Assembly: GCA_011390335.1 (NCBI GenBank)
Contig: JAABSO010000001.1
Location: forward strand, 231,001-295,000
Source of the DNA: Desulfotignum sp.
GTDB taxonomy: Bacteria; Desulfobacterota; Desulfobacteria; Desulfobacterales; Desulfobacteraceae
Length of the DNA: 64,000 bases
Reading direction: 5' to 3'
The translations under genes and the position numbers were made by a program. This document shows positions 32,958-47,950 of this stretch, one piece after another; the stretch's first letter is position 1; every line of letters begins with the position of its first letter. The notes beneath the pieces were generated by a model. That model made no database searches. It saw only the letters and a list, made by a program, of their open reading frames with translations, and was not told where the DNA came from.

Positions 32958-34618
32958 AAAACTCCTGAAACATCCTGTACCGCTGGCAGCTCAAGGGTAA
33001 AAACCGTACCCGGCTTTTTTGCCTGCTCTCTGGTTGCACTGATGACCCTGATATCTCCCCCCAGTTTTCTGGCCATTTCATAGCTGATAAAAAGGCCGAG
33101 TCCAATGCCGTCACCTGATTTTTTTGTGGTGAAAAACGGATCAAAAATTTTTTTTTGTTCTTCGACGGCAATGCCGGGTCCGGAATCCGCAACCTCTATT
33201 TTTATTTTTTTAACCGCCGGTATATACCTTGTTTTCACAGTGAGTTCCCCGCCTTTGTCCATGGCTTCAACCGCATTGGCCACAAGATTGGTCAATATGG
33301 CCTGAAACGTGCTTGCATCAGCCTTTACAAAAGGGATATCCGGTTCCAGTTCTGCTGTTACCCTGATATTTTTTGCAGCACAATGGTGCCTGGTGATATC
33401 CATTAATTTTGCCACAATCTTGTTGCTGTCGGTTGTGTTGTCATCTTTTTGGGAATGGCGGGAAAAATCCAGCAGGTTTCTGATGATGGTGCTGCCCCGC
33501 CTGACCTCATCAATGACGGTGGCAAGCTTTTGATGCACTTTTTCATCCCCGGATTCCGCCAGCTCTTCTTTTGCAATCTGGGTATAAAGCAGGGCATTGG
33601 CAAGGGGGGTGTTCAGTTCATGGGCAAGACCGGAGGTCAAAAGACCTAAAGAGGCCAGTTTTTCCTTCTGGATGACCTGAAACTCCAGCTCTTTTTCATA
33701 CTGGTATTTGGCCTTTAAAATATTGACGATAACCGTTGAAATAAAAAGCGCCAGTCCGAAAACAACCAGTGCTGTCAACAGGCCGTAAATTATGGCCTCC
33801 CGCCCCAGGTTCCTGATGCGGTTCAAAATTTCATCCATATCCTGGTCAGCCATCACATACCAGGGGAATGTGTCCACTTTCTGGTAGGCCTGGAGCACCT
33901 GTTCTCCTCTGTAATCTATTATTTCATGCAGCCCGTGGGCCCTGCCGTCTGAAAGATCGATGGCAATGGTGTCTGCAAGTGCCCTGGCCCCGAACCGTGA
34001 TGCAGACAAAAACCTGCCTGTATCATCCACCAGATACACTTCACCGGTATCTTCAATATTGCTTTTCCGCAGCAGCAGGTCCACAAACCGAAAATCAATC
34101 ACCGCGCATAACCTGCTGCAGTTTTTTTCCGGTGCTGCTCCAATGGATGTGCAGATCACCAAAGCGGGAATTTTTTTTTGTCCAAGGGGAAAGGCAAAAA
34201 TATCGGTAAACGATGCACCCATCCAAGTGTGATTCACCGGCTGCTGATCTAAAAACATATCCATGGCAGGATCCCTGGTGGAAAAAAAACCGGTTGCTGA
34301 CCGGTCCACACCAAAAAACCCCAGGTAGGGCTGTACCCGGTCTTTCATCTGTTCCAGATACGCTGCAAGTACGGCAGCGTCCGGATCCAGCATACAGATC
34401 ACGCCGGACAAGTGTTTGAGATCATTTACCCTTTCCAGCATGAATTCCCTGATCGCTCCGGCGTTCTGTTTGGACAGCCCGTTCAGATAGGAGGAGGCTC
34501 TTTCTTCGATCAGGGTTTCTCCCTGGGAGATGAGCTTGTATCCCAAAGAGGCCAGGGGAACAAGTGACACAAGCATAAATGCCATAATCAGGCGTATTCT
34601 GAGTCGCTCAAAGTTCAT
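32954..34618 (-). CDS. Membrane sensor histidine kinase with Cache-type periplasmic domain
   Basis: A 554-residue kinase. Transmembrane helix 1 is at about 8-28, a periplasmic double-Cache-like domain at 30-270 (with GEVYLVDDTGRFLSASRFG and FPWYVMADQD), helix 2 at about 275-300, then a short coiled coil. The H-box is SGLAHELNTPLANAL (His333), and N (LTNLVANAVEAM), G1 (DSGPGI), F (FDPFFTTK) and G2 (GIGLGLFISYEMA) boxes follow. Cache domains usually bind small metabolites such as organic acids, so an extracellular fermentation product or substrate may be sensed. Partner of the regulator at 31608. Confidence 0.92.
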   Translation of the reverse strand: MNFERLRIRLIMAFMLVSLVPLASLGYKLISQGETLIEERASSYLNGLSKQNAGAIREFMLERVNDLKHLSGVICMLDPDAAVLAAYLEQMKDRVQPYLGFFGVDRSATGFFSTRDPAMDMFLDQQPVNHTWMGASFTDIFAFPLGQKKIPALVICTSIGAAPEKNCSRLCAVIDFRFVDLLLRKSNIEDTGEVYLVDDTGRFLSASRFGARALADTIAIDLSDGRAHGLHEIIDYRGEQVLQAYQKVDTFPWYVMADQDMDEILNRIRNLGREAIIYGLLTALVVFGLALFISTVIVNILKAKYQYEKELEFQVIQKEKLASLGLLTSGLAHELNTPLANALLYTQIAKEELAESGDEKVHQKLATVIDEVRRGSTIIRNLLDFSRHSQKDDNTTDSNKIVAKLMDITRHHCAAKNIRVTAELEPDIPFVKADASTFQAILTNLVANAVEAMDKGGELTVKTRYIPAVKKIKIEVADSGPGIAVEEQKKIFDPFFTTKKSGDGIGLGLFISYEMARKLGGDIRVISATREQAKKPGTVFTLELPAVQDVSGVL

Positions 34619-34645
34619 CTACCCGCCGTGAAACCATCCTGGAAA

Positions 34646-34678
34646 AATGGCCGAAACCTGTCACAGGTTCCGGCCATT
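34646..34678 (-). terminator. Intrinsic terminator after PFOR
   Basis: Read on the minus strand, AATGGCCGGAACCTG pairs with CAGGTTTCGGCCATT (one mismatch, 3-nt loop) and is followed by TTTTTCC. It sits 32 nt after the PFOR stop and before the kinase gene. Confidence 0.75.
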
Positions 34679-34709
34679 AAAGGGTTTTAAACCGCATCAG
34701 GGATAACGG

Positions 34710-38495
<3,786 letters not shown>

Positions 38496-38521
38496 TTAGC
38501 AGCATATTACAAGGAGTTTAC

Positions 38522-39136
38522 ATGGGATTTTTATCCACCACCCTTTCTGTGAGCCGGTATCACATCCAGAATAAATTTGACAATGAACCCATGGAACAGG
38601 TGCGAAAGGGACTGGTCAAACATGCCATCCCGAAGCTGGAAAATGAATACGAGGAGATTTCCGCCGGGTGGACCCCGTATGAAAGCCCGTATCTGCCGGA
38701 TTTTGAAAAATTTTCCTTTGTTTTCGGCCCCTATTTTCTTTTTTCTCTGCGTATCGATAAAAAATCGATCCCTGCCAAACTTGTGCAAAAACAGATGGCC
38801 ATTGAAATTGAAAAGAAAAAGGAAAAATCCGGCAGGGATTTTATTTCCAAAAACGAAAAATCTGAAATCAAGGAGATGGTCATGGATGTGCTCATGCACA
38901 AAATGCCGTCCATCCCCAATGTGTATGATATTCTCTGGAACTATGAATCAGCTGACCTTTTTCTGCTCACCACCCAGAAGGCAGGAAATGAATTTTTTGA
39001 AACCATATTTTTAAAATCCTTTAACCTCAAACCCATCCGCATTTTTCCCTATACCCTGGTTGAAACAAAATCTGCTTTTTCATCTGCGCAGAAAGACCGG
39101 ATAATGACCCTGACCCCCCTGCACCATGTGAGGTAA
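38522..39136 (+). CDS. RdgC-like protein, N-terminal part (split)
   Basis: A 204-residue soluble protein. The order of motifs matches the first two thirds of RdgC, a ring-shaped DNA-binding protein linked to recombination and RecA control: GWTPYESPYLPDF, then the long basic helix RIDKKSIPAKLVQKQM with EIEKKKEKSG, IKEMVMDVLMHKMPS, and strands DILWNYESADLFLLTT and ETIFLKSFNLKPIRIFPYTL. E. coli RdgC is about 303 residues in one chain. Here the remainder is in the next gene, which starts 3 nt after this stop. AAGGAG precedes the ATG. Confidence 0.72.
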   Translation: MGFLSTTLSVSRYHIQNKFDNEPMEQVRKGLVKHAIPKLENEYEEISAGWTPYESPYLPDFEKFSFVFGPYFLFSLRIDKKSIPAKLVQKQMAIEIEKKKEKSGRDFISKNEKSEIKEMVMDVLMHKMPSIPNVYDILWNYESADLFLLTTQKAGNEFFETIFLKSFNLKPIRIFPYTLVETKSAFSSAQKDRIMTLTPLHHVR

Positions 39137-39139
39137 CCC

Positions 39140-39676
39140 ATGCTGGATATTGCAACCGCCTACAATAAATACGGCTTTTTAGGAAATGACTTTTTAACCT
39201 GGCTGTGGTTTATCATCGAAACAGACCAGGATATCACCCGGATCATGGGATCAAAGGAACCGGTTTCCCTTGATATCGGTAATTCCCTGGTACTGGAAAA
39301 CACCTTAGGGGATAAATCCAAGGAAAAAATCACCATCAAAGGGGACCAGGCCGGGCTTGAAGAAGGCACTACCGCCCTGAAAAAAGGGGCCAAGGTTACG
39401 GAAATGAACCTTTTGTGCACCCTTGGCCAGGAAGAGGAATACAAATTCACCATCAAAGGAGAAAGCTTCAATATCACCGGGCTGAAAACCCCTGCGGCCG
39501 GCAGGGACGGCTCTGATGATGAAATCGAAGGCCTGATCCTTGAAAAAGCCCATCTGCTGTTTCGGATCACCCAGGTTATTGACACCCTTTTTTTGGCCTA
39601 TCTATACCTGCGCACGGCAGATGACTGGAAAGACAACGGCTTGCGCCAGATGCGCGCCTGGATATACAATGATTAA
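39140..39676 (+). CDS. RdgC-like protein, C-terminal part (split)
   Basis: A 178-residue protein. FLGNDFLTWLWFIIETD resembles the EFLTWLW motif in longer RdgC homologues. It is followed by a beta-rich middle (TIKGDQAGLEEGTTALKKGAKVTE, FTIKGESFNITGLKTP) and a helical tail ending RQMRAWI. It directly follows the N-terminal half in another frame. Both halves keep non-random composition and the second has its own ATG 3 nt after the first stop, so this looks like a stable gene fission rather than a decaying pseudogene. Function as a two-subunit RdgC is inferred. Confidence 0.68.
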   Translation: MLDIATAYNKYGFLGNDFLTWLWFIIETDQDITRIMGSKEPVSLDIGNSLVLENTLGDKSKEKITIKGDQAGLEEGTTALKKGAKVTEMNLLCTLGQEEEYKFTIKGESFNITGLKTPAAGRDGSDDEIEGLILEKAHLLFRITQVIDTLFLAYLYLRTADDWKDNGLRQMRAWIYND

Positions 39677-39981
39677 AACTGTGTTGAAAAAATGATCAAA
39701 ACCACCCCTTTTTTAAACACCTTTTGCGGCAGGGGTTCAAAACCTGTGACATATGTGATTTATACCAACATTTTTTTAACACAAAAATAATAAAAAAATA
39801 ATGTTATTTCAAATAGTTAAAAAGTTATAAACATATGAACACCCCTTATTGTTGTTATTGTTTTTTAAAATCTAATTATAAATAAAACAACCAAAATATT
39901 TATCAATTGATAATTGCCCTGTTTTGAGATAAATATTTTAAAAAAAAATACAATCAATAAGAGATAGGAAAAGGAACCTGA
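39677..39981. other. AT-rich gap before dnaN with possible promoter and origin features
   Basis: A 305-nt region with long A/T tracts, clearly richer in AT than its surroundings. It contains TTATAAACA (a one-mismatch DnaA-box-like 9-mer near 39826-39834), a 14-bp palindrome TTATCAATTGATAA (39900-39913), and TTGATA (39907-39912) spaced 17 bp from TAAATA (39930-39935), a plausible dnaN promoter. Position next to dnaN-gyrB makes an origin unwinding region conceivable, but no cluster of consensus DnaA boxes is seen. Confidence 0.4.
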
Positions 39982-43514
<3,533 letters not shown>

Positions 43515-43570
43515 AATCTTTTTGTGAATAACACCCATGCCCTGGCGGATACAACAAACCATGAAAGCGG

Positions 43571-43598
43571 TTAGCCATTAGCTGTTAGCTTTTAGCCG
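43571..43598 (+). repeat. Short tandem heptamer TTAGCNN x4
   Basis: TTAGC recurs at 43571, 43578, 43585 and 43592, exactly 7 nt apart, giving TTAGCCA-TTAGCTG-TTAGCTT-TTAGCCG. It lies in the gyrB 3' gap and has no coding meaning that I can see. It may belong to a dispersed intergenic repeat family. Confidence 0.6.
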
Positions 43599-43664
43599 GT
43601 AGTAACCCAGCAGGGAAAAATGTGTAATTGTTTACAGGAAGCTGATAACTGAAGACTTTCATAT

Positions 43665-43713
43665 AAAAAAAGACCTGATAACCAAAAATAAAGCGGTTAT
43701 CAGGTCTTTTTTT
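43665..43713. terminator. Bidirectional intrinsic terminator between gyrB and the aminotransferase gene
   Basis: A perfect 13-bp stem, AGACCTGATAACC (43671-43683) with GGTTATCAGGTCT (43695-43707), is flanked by an A-tract before and a T-tract after. It works for gyrB on the plus strand and for the aminotransferase gene on the minus strand. Confidence 0.9.
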
Positions 43714-43715
43714 AT

Positions 43716-44924
43716 TTATAATTCTTCTGCCAGGGCATCCATGGCTTTTTTCATCTGCCGCATGGCCTGGCGCAGCCGCTCCTCATTTTCCACCAGGGCC
43801 AGGCGCAGGTATCCTTCGCCCTCCTCACTGAACCCGGTGCCAGGGGCAACAGCCACATTGGCCCGGTCCATCATCTCAATGGCAAACTGCATGGCCCCCA
43901 TTTTATCAAAAGGTGCCGGAATTTTGGCCCATACAAACATGCCGGCCTTTGGCGGGGTGATATTCCATCCCATGCGGGAAAGGCCTTTACACAGCACATC
44001 CCGTCTGGTTTCATAGGTCTTTGCCAGCACCGGGATGGTGTCGTCACAGTCTCTTAACGCAATGATACCCGCTACCTGGATGGCGGAAAAAATGCCGTAG
44101 TCAAAATACCCCTTGATCTGGCCTAAGGCCTTGACGATCTGTTCATTGCCCACACAGTAGCCGATGCGCCATCCTGCCATGTTGTAGGATTTGGAAAAAG
44201 AGCCGAACTCCACTCCCACATCCTTGGCCCCGGGGGCCTCCAGAAAACTGGGTGCCTGATACCCGTCAAAGGTGATCTTGGAATAGGCAAAGTCATTGAT
44301 CACCATGAACTTGAACCGTTTGGCCAAAGCCACGATCTCTGTGAAAAACGCGGTGTCCGTCACCACGCCGGTGGGGTTGTGGGGATAGTTGAGCATCAGC
44401 ACTTTGGGAGCCGGGTAGCAGGATTCGCAGATGTTGATAATCCGGTCCAAAAACCCCTGCTCCGGTGCAATGGGAATCCGCATGACATTGGCCCCGGCAA
44501 TGACCGCGGCATAGATGTGGATGGGAAAGGCCGGCGCCGGCACCAGCACAGAATCCCCCGGCCCCATGATGGCCAGGCACAGATGGGAAATCCCTTCTTT
44601 GGAGCCGATGGTGAAATAGGTTTCCTTTTCCGCATCCAGACCGATCTCATAGTGCCTCTTGTAATATTTGGCGATCTCCTGTTTCAAATGGGGCATGCCC
44701 GAGCTTTCCGGATACCGGTGGGACTTGGGGTCCTTGGCCACCTGCACCAGTTTTTCAATGACCGCATCCGGGGTGGGATCCATGGGATTTCCCATCCCTA
44801 AATCAATGACGTCATCTCCGTTGCGCCGTTTTTCCATTTTCATCTTGTTGATCATGCCGAACAGATAGGGCGGCAGCTGCTCCATGCGGCCGGCAAAACG
44901 AATGATATTTTCTTCCACAACCAT
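43716..44924 (-). CDS. Alanine-type (AlaC-like) PLP aminotransferase
   Basis: A 402-residue class I/II aminotransferase. Landmarks are IDLGMGNPMDPTPD, the SHRYPESSGMPHLKQEIA segment, LNYPHNPTG, NDFAYSKITFDG, the PLP lysine in GSFSKSYNMAGWRIGY, and the substrate Arg in YLRLALVENEERLRQA. It is closest to AlaC/YfdZ glutamate-pyruvate aminotransferases; LL-diaminopimelate aminotransferase is a related alternative. The ATG at 44924 is chosen; an in-frame TTG at 44936 lacks a ribosome site. It is a single gene ending at the shared terminator. Confidence 0.87.
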   Translation of the reverse strand: MVVEENIIRFAGRMEQLPPYLFGMINKMKMEKRRNGDDVIDLGMGNPMDPTPDAVIEKLVQVAKDPKSHRYPESSGMPHLKQEIAKYYKRHYEIGLDAEKETYFTIGSKEGISHLCLAIMGPGDSVLVPAPAFPIHIYAAVIAGANVMRIPIAPEQGFLDRIINICESCYPAPKVLMLNYPHNPTGVVTDTAFFTEIVALAKRFKFMVINDFAYSKITFDGYQAPSFLEAPGAKDVGVEFGSFSKSYNMAGWRIGYCVGNEQIVKALGQIKGYFDYGIFSAIQVAGIIALRDCDDTIPVLAKTYETRRDVLCKGLSRMGWNITPPKAGMFVWAKIPAPFDKMGAMQFAIEMMDRANVAVAPGTGFSEEGEGYLRLALVENEERLRQAMRQMKKAMDALAEEL

Positions 44925-45223
44925 GACTCCCTGCAAAAAATGTATTGGAAATAAAGATTACATCATACCTGATTTTGATTTTAAAAATAAAGAGAAAATA
45001 TTTGTTTTTCAATAGCGCTGTAAGAGGCTACAATATATGAAAGAAATGAAAAAGAAAAACATCTGTTGAATTGAAAGGGAAAGTAAAATAACCTAAAAAA
45101 GGTAATGAATTTCGAACTATTATCGGATTGCAAGATTGAAGCATCATCATTATTCTGGATACCCATATCCAGTATGACTATTTCTTAGCGGTAGCGGAAT
45201 ATGAATGAAGAGGATTGGAAAAA
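44925..45223. other. Intergenic region without a recognisable gene
   Basis: An AT-rich gap between the divergent aminotransferase and thioesterase genes. The only structure seen is a 7-bp stem CTGGATA-CCCA-TATCCAG (45155-45172). No promoter with both elements near consensus was found. Confidence 0.4.
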
Positions 45224-45691
45224 ATGGATTCAGACAGATTGTATACCGGGCCGCACCAGGTCATCCTTGATCAGTGGATTAGCTGTGCACCGTTTGAAAA
45301 ACTGCTGGGGCTTGATATAGTCGAAGCAAAAGACGGGCAGTCTTATCTGACCATGCCCTTTGTGTATCAGCTGGCCCAGGGACAGGGAATGGCCCATGGC
45401 GGTGCAATTGTCACCCTGGCGGATACAGCCGTGGCCATGGCCATCAAAAGTATCCTTCCTCCGGACAGCCGGTTCGGGACCATTTCCTTGAATGCAGAAT
45501 TTCTGGAGCCGGTTACAAAGGGGGTCCTGTCTGCCAGAGCAGAGGTGACACCTCTTGAAAACCGGCAGGTCCGGGGACAGGCAGTGGTTTCTGATGAAGA
45601 CGGCAGACAGGTGATGCGGTTTTCCGCCATGTTCAAGCTTGGCAGAGAGGTGAAAATTGCAACACTTGCAACACACAGAACAGGAGAATGA
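45224..45691 (+). CDS. PaaI-family hot-dog thioesterase
   Basis: A 155-residue single hot-dog domain. The PaaI-type motif QGQGMAHGGAIVTLADTAVAMA carries the catalytic region, followed by the strands TISLNAEFLEPVTKG and RAEVTPLENRQVRGQAVV. It probably hydrolyses an acyl- or aryl-CoA. The ATG at 45224 is preferred; an in-frame TTG at 45215 is possible, with an AAGAGG site slightly upstream. It is followed at once by the flavin reductase gene, so the two are probably co-transcribed. Confidence 0.88.
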   Translation: MDSDRLYTGPHQVILDQWISCAPFEKLLGLDIVEAKDGQSYLTMPFVYQLAQGQGMAHGGAIVTLADTAVAMAIKSILPPDSRFGTISLNAEFLEPVTKGVLSARAEVTPLENRQVRGQAVVSDEDGRQVMRFSAMFKLGREVKIATLATHRTGE

Positions 45692-45692
45692 T

Positions 45693-46166
45693 ATGAAACA
45701 GCAGTGGCAGTCAGCCTTCGGGCAGATGACTTACGGCATTTATGTGTTGACAACGGTGGTGGATGATACAATCAACGGCATGATCGCCTCCTGGGTGACC
45801 CAGGTGTCTTATGATCCGCCCCTGATCATGGCGGCGGTGCATCCCAACCGGTATTCCCATGACATGATCGCAAACAGCCGGGCCTTTGGGCTGCACATCA
45901 TCGATCAGTCGCAAAGAGAGCTGCTTGCGCGGTTCAAGGGGCCGGATCCGGGGGAAAAGTTTGCCAATATGGACTGGAAACCCGGAAAAACCGGGGTCCC
46001 TGTTCTGAAAGACTGCCTGGCCTGGTTTGAGTTGCAGGTGATACAACAAAATCAGCCGGGCAACCATACCCTTTTTATCGGAGAGGTTGTGTCAGCAGGG
46101 AGTCATGCAGAAGCCACCCCGCTGACAACCCTGGATTATGACGGCATGTATGTGGGGAAAAATTAA
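45693..46166 (+). CDS. Flavin reductase-like (FMN-binding split-barrel) protein
   Basis: A 157-residue protein of the flavin reductase/flavoredoxin family: GQMTYGIYVLTTVVDDTINGMIASWVTQVSYDPPLIMAAVH, with the later NRYSHDMIANSRAFGLHII segment and LAWFELQVI. Such proteins bind FMN and reduce or carry flavin electrons; Desulfovibrio flavoredoxin is similar in size. The ATG at 45693 follows AGGAGAATGAT and starts one nucleotide after the thioesterase stop. Confidence 0.87.
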   Translation: MKQQWQSAFGQMTYGIYVLTTVVDDTINGMIASWVTQVSYDPPLIMAAVHPNRYSHDMIANSRAFGLHIIDQSQRELLARFKGPDPGEKFANMDWKPGKTGVPVLKDCLAWFELQVIQQNQPGNHTLFIGEVVSAGSHAEATPLTTLDYDGMYVGKN

Positions 46167-46179
46167 CCGGTCCTGTAGA

Positions 46180-47103
46180 ATGAAGGAAAACGAAAAAGAT
46201 ATGAAGTGCAGGTTCAATTTAGATAACGATGTCGTGATCGATGAACAGACCGGCCTGATGTGGACGAAAAACGCAGGGTTGCTGGAATTTCCCATGACCT
46301 GGGAGGAGGCCTTGTCACAGATAAAGGCGTTCAACGCTTCCGGTCTTTTCGGGTATCACGACTGGAAGCTGCCCAACCGCCGGGAACTGTTCAGCCTGAT
46401 GAGCCATGAAAAGATTAATCCCAGCCTTCCGGAAGATCACCCGTTTATCAATGTGTTCACCGGTTATTACTGGACCGCCTCAAGCTGTGCCCGGCTGCCG
46501 GACCAGGCATGGTATGTCCATCTGGGCGGAGCCCGGGTGTTCAAGGGGATGAAATACGGATCATATATGGTCTGGCCGGTACGAATTGCCAGAGAAAATC
46601 ATGGTGCAAGCAGGGTGCTTCAGACCGGGCAGAAGACATGTTTTGATGCAGGCGGCAGTGTCATGAACTGTAACGGATCCGGCCAGGACGGCGAGTTCCG
46701 GGCAGGGGTGCCGCATAGTGACAAAAGGTTTACAACAGATGGCGCATGTGTCCATGACAACAGCACCGGTCTTACATGGGTGAAGAATGCAAATATATCC
46801 CAAAGGCTCCTGGACTGGCAATCCGCGTCTGATATGGTATCACAGATGAACAAAGAGAGCAGATACGGGTACAATGACTGGCGGGTTCCCGGTATTGTTG
46901 AACTGGAGAGCCTGACTGATCTGGATTGCCATTCACCGGCCCTGCCCCTGGACCATGGGTTTGCCGATGTGCAGAATTTTTACTGGTCCGCCACCACCAG
47001 CATGTATGATACCGCCTATGCCTGGGTGCTGTATACCGTGGACGGGGCAGTGGGGGTCGGGCATAAGCCGTTGCCTGAATTTTTTCTATGGCCGGTGCGG
47101 TAA
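46180..47103 (+). CDS. DUF1566 (Lcl C-terminal domain) protein with two repeats
   Basis: A 307-residue protein made of two DUF1566 modules. Module 1 (about 15-135) has TGLMWTKNAG, GYHDWKLPNRRELFSLM, YYWTASS and MVWPVR. Module 2 (about 185-305) has TGLTWVKNAN, GYNDWRVPGIVELESL, FYWSATT and FLWPVR. The family shares a fold with FGE/C-type-lectin-like domains and its role is unknown. No signal peptide is seen, which is unusual because many family members are exported. The start may instead be the ATG at 46201, which has a better-spaced AAGGAA. Confidence 0.82.
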   Translation: MKENEKDMKCRFNLDNDVVIDEQTGLMWTKNAGLLEFPMTWEEALSQIKAFNASGLFGYHDWKLPNRRELFSLMSHEKINPSLPEDHPFINVFTGYYWTASSCARLPDQAWYVHLGGARVFKGMKYGSYMVWPVRIARENHGASRVLQTGQKTCFDAGGSVMNCNGSGQDGEFRAGVPHSDKRFTTDGACVHDNSTGLTWVKNANISQRLLDWQSASDMVSQMNKESRYGYNDWRVPGIVELESLTDLDCHSPALPLDHGFADVQNFYWSATTSMYDTAYAWVLYTVDGAVGVGHKPLPEFFLWPVR

Positions 47104-47131
47104 CGGTCCGGATGAAAGAGAGGGTGAAAGA

Positions 47132-47923
47132 ATGAAACTGATCGCCGATAACCTGCGCATCACCCGGCCAAAAATCAGACGTGCGCTGCAGCAGTTTGAT
47201 CCGGCACCGGTGCAGGCCCTGGTGAAAGCCTGTGAAGCCAGGGGAGCCTGGGCCATTGATGTGAACACCGGACCTCTGGGAAAATGTGCTGACATCGGCA
47301 TGACCTTTTTCATGGAAGCGGTGCAGGCAGTGACAGACCTGCCCCTGCTCATTGATACGGCCAATGCCGATGCCATGACAGCCGGGGTGAAGGCAGCCAG
47401 AAACCGGATCATCATCAACGGGTTTTCCTTAGAACCCCGCAAACTGGAAAAGATCCTGCCCCTGGCCAAAGAATTTGATGCTGATATCGTGGGATTTTTG
47501 CTGTACCCGGACTCCCGGGTGCCAACAGATGCGGCCCAGCGGTTCGAGGTGGCCCTGGATCTGATGGAAAAAGCGGAGGCTGCCGGCGTGGCAAAAGAGC
47601 GTGTGATCATAGATCCTGTGATTCCTCCCCTTGCCTGGGCAAACGGCATTGTCCAGGCCAGGCAGGTGCTGGAGGTGATCCGCACCCTGCCGGACCTGCT
47701 GGGTTTTCCGGTCAAAACCATCGGCGGCATCTCCAACCTGGGCACCAATGCCCCGGACAAGGCAAGGCGCCTGGCCATCGAGCAAAGCTATCTGGCCATG
47801 CTGGCAGCTGCAGGCTTACATTTTGCGCTTCTGGATATTTTTAACCCGGATCTGGTGCGGGCTGCCCAGGTGTCCGGCATACTGGCCAAAGAAGATATTT
47901 TTTCCTGGGGCATGGTGCCCTGA
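47132..47923 (+). CDS. Pterin-binding (DHPS-like) methyltetrahydrofolate-corrinoid methyltransferase family protein
   Basis: A 263-residue TIM barrel. The pterin-binding site is visible in IDVNTGPLGK, LLIDTANADAM, RIIINGFSLEP, VIIDPVIPPLAW and TIGGISNLGTN. The set resembles AcsE/MtrH-like and MetH pterin domains rather than folate-synthesis DHPS. It would move methyl groups between tetrahydrofolate and a corrinoid protein, but no corrinoid-binding protein lies beside it. Two cobalamin operons occur elsewhere in the window. The ATG at 47132 has GAGAGGGTG upstream. Confidence 0.8.
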   Translation: MKLIADNLRITRPKIRRALQQFDPAPVQALVKACEARGAWAIDVNTGPLGKCADIGMTFFMEAVQAVTDLPLLIDTANADAMTAGVKAARNRIIINGFSLEPRKLEKILPLAKEFDADIVGFLLYPDSRVPTDAAQRFEVALDLMEKAEAAGVAKERVIIDPVIPPLAWANGIVQARQVLEVIRTLPDLLGFPVKTIGGISNLGTNAPDKARRLAIEQSYLAMLAAAGLHFALLDIFNPDLVRAAQVSGILAKEDIFSWGMVP

Positions 47924-47950
47924 TAATGAACAATCGAACAGGAGTTTCAG

